Positions 31,375-33,977 of a stretch of 33,977 bases of DNA are shown in pieces. The DNA is taken from assembly GCA_001983475.1 (NCBI GenBank), contig LJHD01000233.1, positions 1 to 33,977 of the forward strand, read 5' to 3'. Numbering within the stretch: position 1 is the stretch's first letter; each line of letters starts with the position of its first letter. Origin of the DNA: Candidatus Epulonipiscium fishelsonii (GTDB lineage: Bacteria; Bacillota; Clostridia; Lachnospirales; Cellulosilyticaceae). The notes beneath the pieces are model-generated. The model was not told the origin of the DNA. It did not search any database and was given only the letters and a program-made list of their open reading frames with translations. The translations under genes and the position numbers were made by a program.

Positions 31375-33792
31375 TTAAGCACCACCCTTTTTCACTGGGG
31401 TTCCATCTCGTAGTTGAGAAGACCAAGTTGTAATAACGTTGTCGTTTGGAGTCAGGCCTTCAGTAATAACTATGGTGCTATCATCAAAAATACCTGTTTT
31501 AACATATTGCTTTTCGGCTACGCCGTTTCTATCTACATATACAAATTGTTTACCATCTTCAAAATATACCGCTGTATAAGGAATAGTTAAAACTTCACTT
31601 ACTTTGTGTGTATCAGTATTAACTATAACACTTACACCATTTGGAATTGTACCTTGAGAAACATCAACAGTAGCAACTATTTCAAAAAGAGATGTTTGAT
31701 GATCCATATTTGGATCAATTTCAAAAATATGCCCACTGTATTTTTGGCTGTCATATGTAACTATTATTTCTTGGCTAATGCTAAGAGTATCTTTGATTTC
31801 TTGACTTACATAAAATGTTACTTCCATATTAGTATAATCTGATATAACACAAGCAGCATTTGAATTGCTAACAGGATTATTTTCTTCGACATTAACTTCA
31901 TCTACAACTCCATTTACAGGAGATTTTACAATTAATTCATTAAGCAAATAATCAGCATTTTCAATACCTATACTAGCGGTATTTAGTTGTTCGGTATATG
32001 CATCTTCAATTAAAGGTTTTGAATTTTGTGCAGCTGATAAAGAGAGTTCCACTTGCTTGATTTGTTCATTATAGCTATCTATGGTCATACTTAAACCTTG
32101 ATTTGCTTGGTCAATTGCTATTTGTGCTTGTTTAATTTGTTCGTCATAGCTATTTCTGGTTAAATTTATAGCTTCTTCTGCTTGACTAATTCCCAAAAGG
32201 GCCTGTGAAAGTTGTTCTGCATAACTGTTATTCACCAAGCTAACTGCTTCTTCCGCTTGACTAATTCCTAACAGAGCCTGATCAATTTGTTCTTTGTAAG
32301 CTATATGTGTATTTTCGACTGCTTGCTGTGCTTGTTCAACGCCTAACAGAGCCTGATCAATCTGTTCGTCATAAGCACTCATTGCATCATTAATAGATTG
32401 AGTGCTGGAAATCATATAGATATCTTCCAGTATTTTTAGTTGGTCTTCAAGCCCTTTTATAGTTTCTTCTGTCAACTCTCCAGCATTATCAACTTGAATT
32501 TCAGCATTTTCAAATCCGTCTTCCATCTGTTCAAATATTGCTTCGTTTTGGACTTCTTCAGTTTTTGCTTCAGTATAGTTTTCTTGGGCATCTGCAAAAT
32601 CTTTTTGAGCATCAGTTGCTTCTTCTGACAATTCAAATAAATCATATGTTGATAAACCTTCAATTTCGGCATAATACATTGCATAGAAAATTTCTGATAT
32701 ACTATTTATTACAGATTGAGGAAATCCGTCTTCAACTGTAAAATTAATTGCATCATTAATATCTACCCCTGCCAAAGCTGGTACAGAACTTTGAAGAAGA
32801 GCGTATTTCTCTGCTAGTGTTTTTGCTGTTGAAAGTTTAATTTGTGCATCTTCATAAGCTTCCAAAGCTTCATCTAACAACTTATCTTCATCTTCAGCCG
32901 TATTTTTAGCATCATCAAAATCAGTTTTGGCTTCTTCAACATCATCTGAAACCTTGCCAAGATCATCTTCAGCTTGCCGTAGCTGCAATTTAGCATTGGC
33001 TATATTGTTTTTTAATGTTTGAATTTGGTTTTCAAGCTCTAGCAGTTGCATATCAATTCCTGCTCCAACAGATTGGTCACGTGATACAATTAACTGATTA
33101 TATCCTACATTTGCATTATTAGCAACGTTTTCGGCCTGGATTACAGCTTGCTCTTGAGCGACAAGTAGTTGCTCATAGCTTTTATACGCATTATCGACAG
33201 TGTTTTTAGCTTGAGTTGTGGCTTGCTCTTGAGAGACAAGTACTTGGTCATATCCTTTTTTTGCGTTGTTTATTGTGTTTTGCGCTTGTGTAAGTGCTTG
33301 CTCTTTTGCCAGGACGGCTTGGTTATAGGCTTGATTTGCGTTGGTTATATTGTTTCGAGCCTGAATTATAGCTTGGTCACGTGCTAAAAGTAATTGATTA
33401 TAAGATGCTTGAGCAGTTTCGATGTCCAGGGTGGCTTTTAATAAAGCTTGGTTTTTACTGGCTTGAAGTTGATTGTAACTAGCTTCGGCTTGAGCACGTG
33501 AAAGTGATTGTGTATCGTTTCTCATTGTAAAAAGAACTTCCCCTTGTGTAACGGTATCTCCTTCTGTAACATTAATTTTATCAACAATTCCCATCATTGA
33601 AGAAAAGATATAGGTAGTTTCTTTTGGAGACATAGTTCCCATAAAGTCTTCGTTTAAAGAAATCTCTTTATCAGAAGGATGTACAGTTTGAACTATAAGG
33701 GATGCTGTTGAAGTAGGTACAACTTCTTTTTGTGAACAGCCTATAAGACTTATACTACATAATAAAAATAAAGCTTTTTTATATATTTTCAT
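31375..33792 (-). CDS. RND periplasmic-adaptor-type lipoprotein with very long repeated coiled-coil arms
   Basis: The membrane fusion partner of the RND pump, 805 aa, roughly twice the usual 350-450. A lipoprotein signal ends LLCSISLIGC with Cys19. The lipoyl/barrel halves flank a giant hairpin: SMMGIVDKINVTEGDTVTQG (about 66-85) and SPVNGVVDEVNVEENNPVSN (about 628-648). The N-terminal arm has five 25-residue repeats from Tyr106 (starts 106, 131, 156, 181, 206, part at 231) of the Y-NQLLVAQEQA-TQA-N type; the C-terminal arm has five from Tyr474 (474, 499, 524, 549, 574, part at 599) like YKEQIDQALLGISQAEEA. The tip (about 240-470) is acidic helical. Beta-barrel and membrane-proximal domains follow to the end. 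AAAGGA precedes the ATG. Confidence 0.9.
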   Translation of the reverse strand: MKIYKKALFLLCSISLIGCSQKEVVPTSTASLIVQTVHPSDKEISLNEDFMGTMSPKETTYIFSSMMGIVDKINVTEGDTVTQGEVLFTMRNDTQSLSRAQAEASYNQLQASKNQALLKATLDIETAQASYNQLLLARDQAIIQARNNITNANQAYNQAVLAKEQALTQAQNTINNAKKGYDQVLVSQEQATTQAKNTVDNAYKSYEQLLVAQEQAVIQAENVANNANVGYNQLIVSRDQSVGAGIDMQLLELENQIQTLKNNIANAKLQLRQAEDDLGKVSDDVEEAKTDFDDAKNTAEDEDKLLDEALEAYEDAQIKLSTAKTLAEKYALLQSSVPALAGVDINDAINFTVEDGFPQSVINSISEIFYAMYYAEIEGLSTYDLFELSEEATDAQKDFADAQENYTEAKTEEVQNEAIFEQMEDGFENAEIQVDNAGELTEETIKGLEDQLKILEDIYMISSTQSINDAMSAYDEQIDQALLGVEQAQQAVENTHIAYKEQIDQALLGISQAEEAVSLVNNSYAEQLSQALLGISQAEEAINLTRNSYDEQIKQAQIAIDQANQGLSMTIDSYNEQIKQVELSLSAAQNSKPLIEDAYTEQLNTASIGIENADYLLNELIVKSPVNGVVDEVNVEENNPVSNSNAACVISDYTNMEVTFYVSQEIKDTLSISQEIIVTYDSQKYSGHIFEIDPNMDHQTSLFEIVATVDVSQGTIPNGVSVIVNTDTHKVSEVLTIPYTAVYFEDGKQFVYVDRNGVAEKQYVKTGIFDDSTIVITEGLTPNDNVITTWSSQLRDGTPVKKGGA

Positions 33793-33977
33793 TGTTATTC
33801 CTTTCTTTAAATATAGTTATCGCACATTATGATAAGGTAAAAATACCGAAGAGCTTTTTCTTCTATTCCTGACGGATTTAGTCACACTACTATATAAAAG
33901 GATAGCACTTTACTTATTATAAGGATGACTATTTTCGGCTTGTTAGGTGATAGGTGCTGCTAAAAAAATATTTGTAT
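33793..33977. other. upstream region of the RND operon, window end
   Basis: No gene is seen. On the minus strand it contains GTGCTATCCTTTTATATAG, partly shared with TACTATCCTTT motifs at 15225 and 28224, and a small GAAGA/TCTTC hairpin. A promoter for the RND operon must lie here or beyond, but I cannot place it with confidence. Confidence 0.4.

Overview
The window looks like chromosomal DNA of a low-GC, flagellated, endospore-forming, Gram-positive Clostridia. The base composition is strongly AT-rich and the ribosome binding sites are of the AGGAGG type. The markers are two flagellins, SpoIIR, a SPOCS/LysM spore-coat-type protein, several S-layer homology (SLH) proteins, and cell-wall genes. 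A Lachnospirales or Cellulosilyticum-like organism is my best guess, by inference only; no rRNA is present to confirm it.

Layout. 1-1400 is a decayed accessory patch: the tail of a small secreted-type protein, an IS630 transposase fragment and an internally deleted PD-(D/E)XK (Rpn-type) transposase. Then come a MATE exporter, a 430-aa flagellin (minus strand), a class I glutamine amidotransferase of the gamma-Glu-GABA hydrolase type (minus), an SLH protein with a long structured leader, and a TRIC/UPF0126 channel. A second, 269-aa flagellin follows, preceded by two tandem copies of a sigma-28-type promoter. 10.7-13.9 kb holds a minus-strand cell-wall group (ddl, murI, DUF1934) and spoIIR. 14.2-20.1 kb holds a secreted DUF4430 protein, the SPOCS/LysM protein, an unknown protein, ispE and a GntR/FCD regulator. 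20.1-23.4 kb is a minus-strand pair of exported proteins, one with SLH domains. 23.7-25.2 kb carries rfbD-rfbC for dTDP-rhamnose synthesis. 25.2-27.6 kb is a gene desert packed with repeats. It is followed by an HD-domain phosphohydrolase and an RND efflux operon whose lipoprotein adaptor carries two matched arms of 25-residue repeats.

How it fits together: most real genes serve the cell envelope (peptidoglycan precursors, S-layer, rhamnose, efflux), motility and sporulation. They are ordinary families. The unusual content is between the genes. There are at least three families of short palindromic MITE-like elements, a pair of long intergenic repeats one of which appears split by an insertion, a 38-bp minisatellite, a triplet of 35-nt hairpin-forming repeats, an IS200/IS605 end spliced onto a broken GntR-type gene, and a hairpin lying between a Shine-Dalgarno sequence and its start codon. 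I found no CRISPR array, tRNA, rRNA or recognisable new defence operon. The best candidates for something undescribed are the 26.28-26.94 kb repeat locus and the leader-located TGTTAAGTTAA elements.
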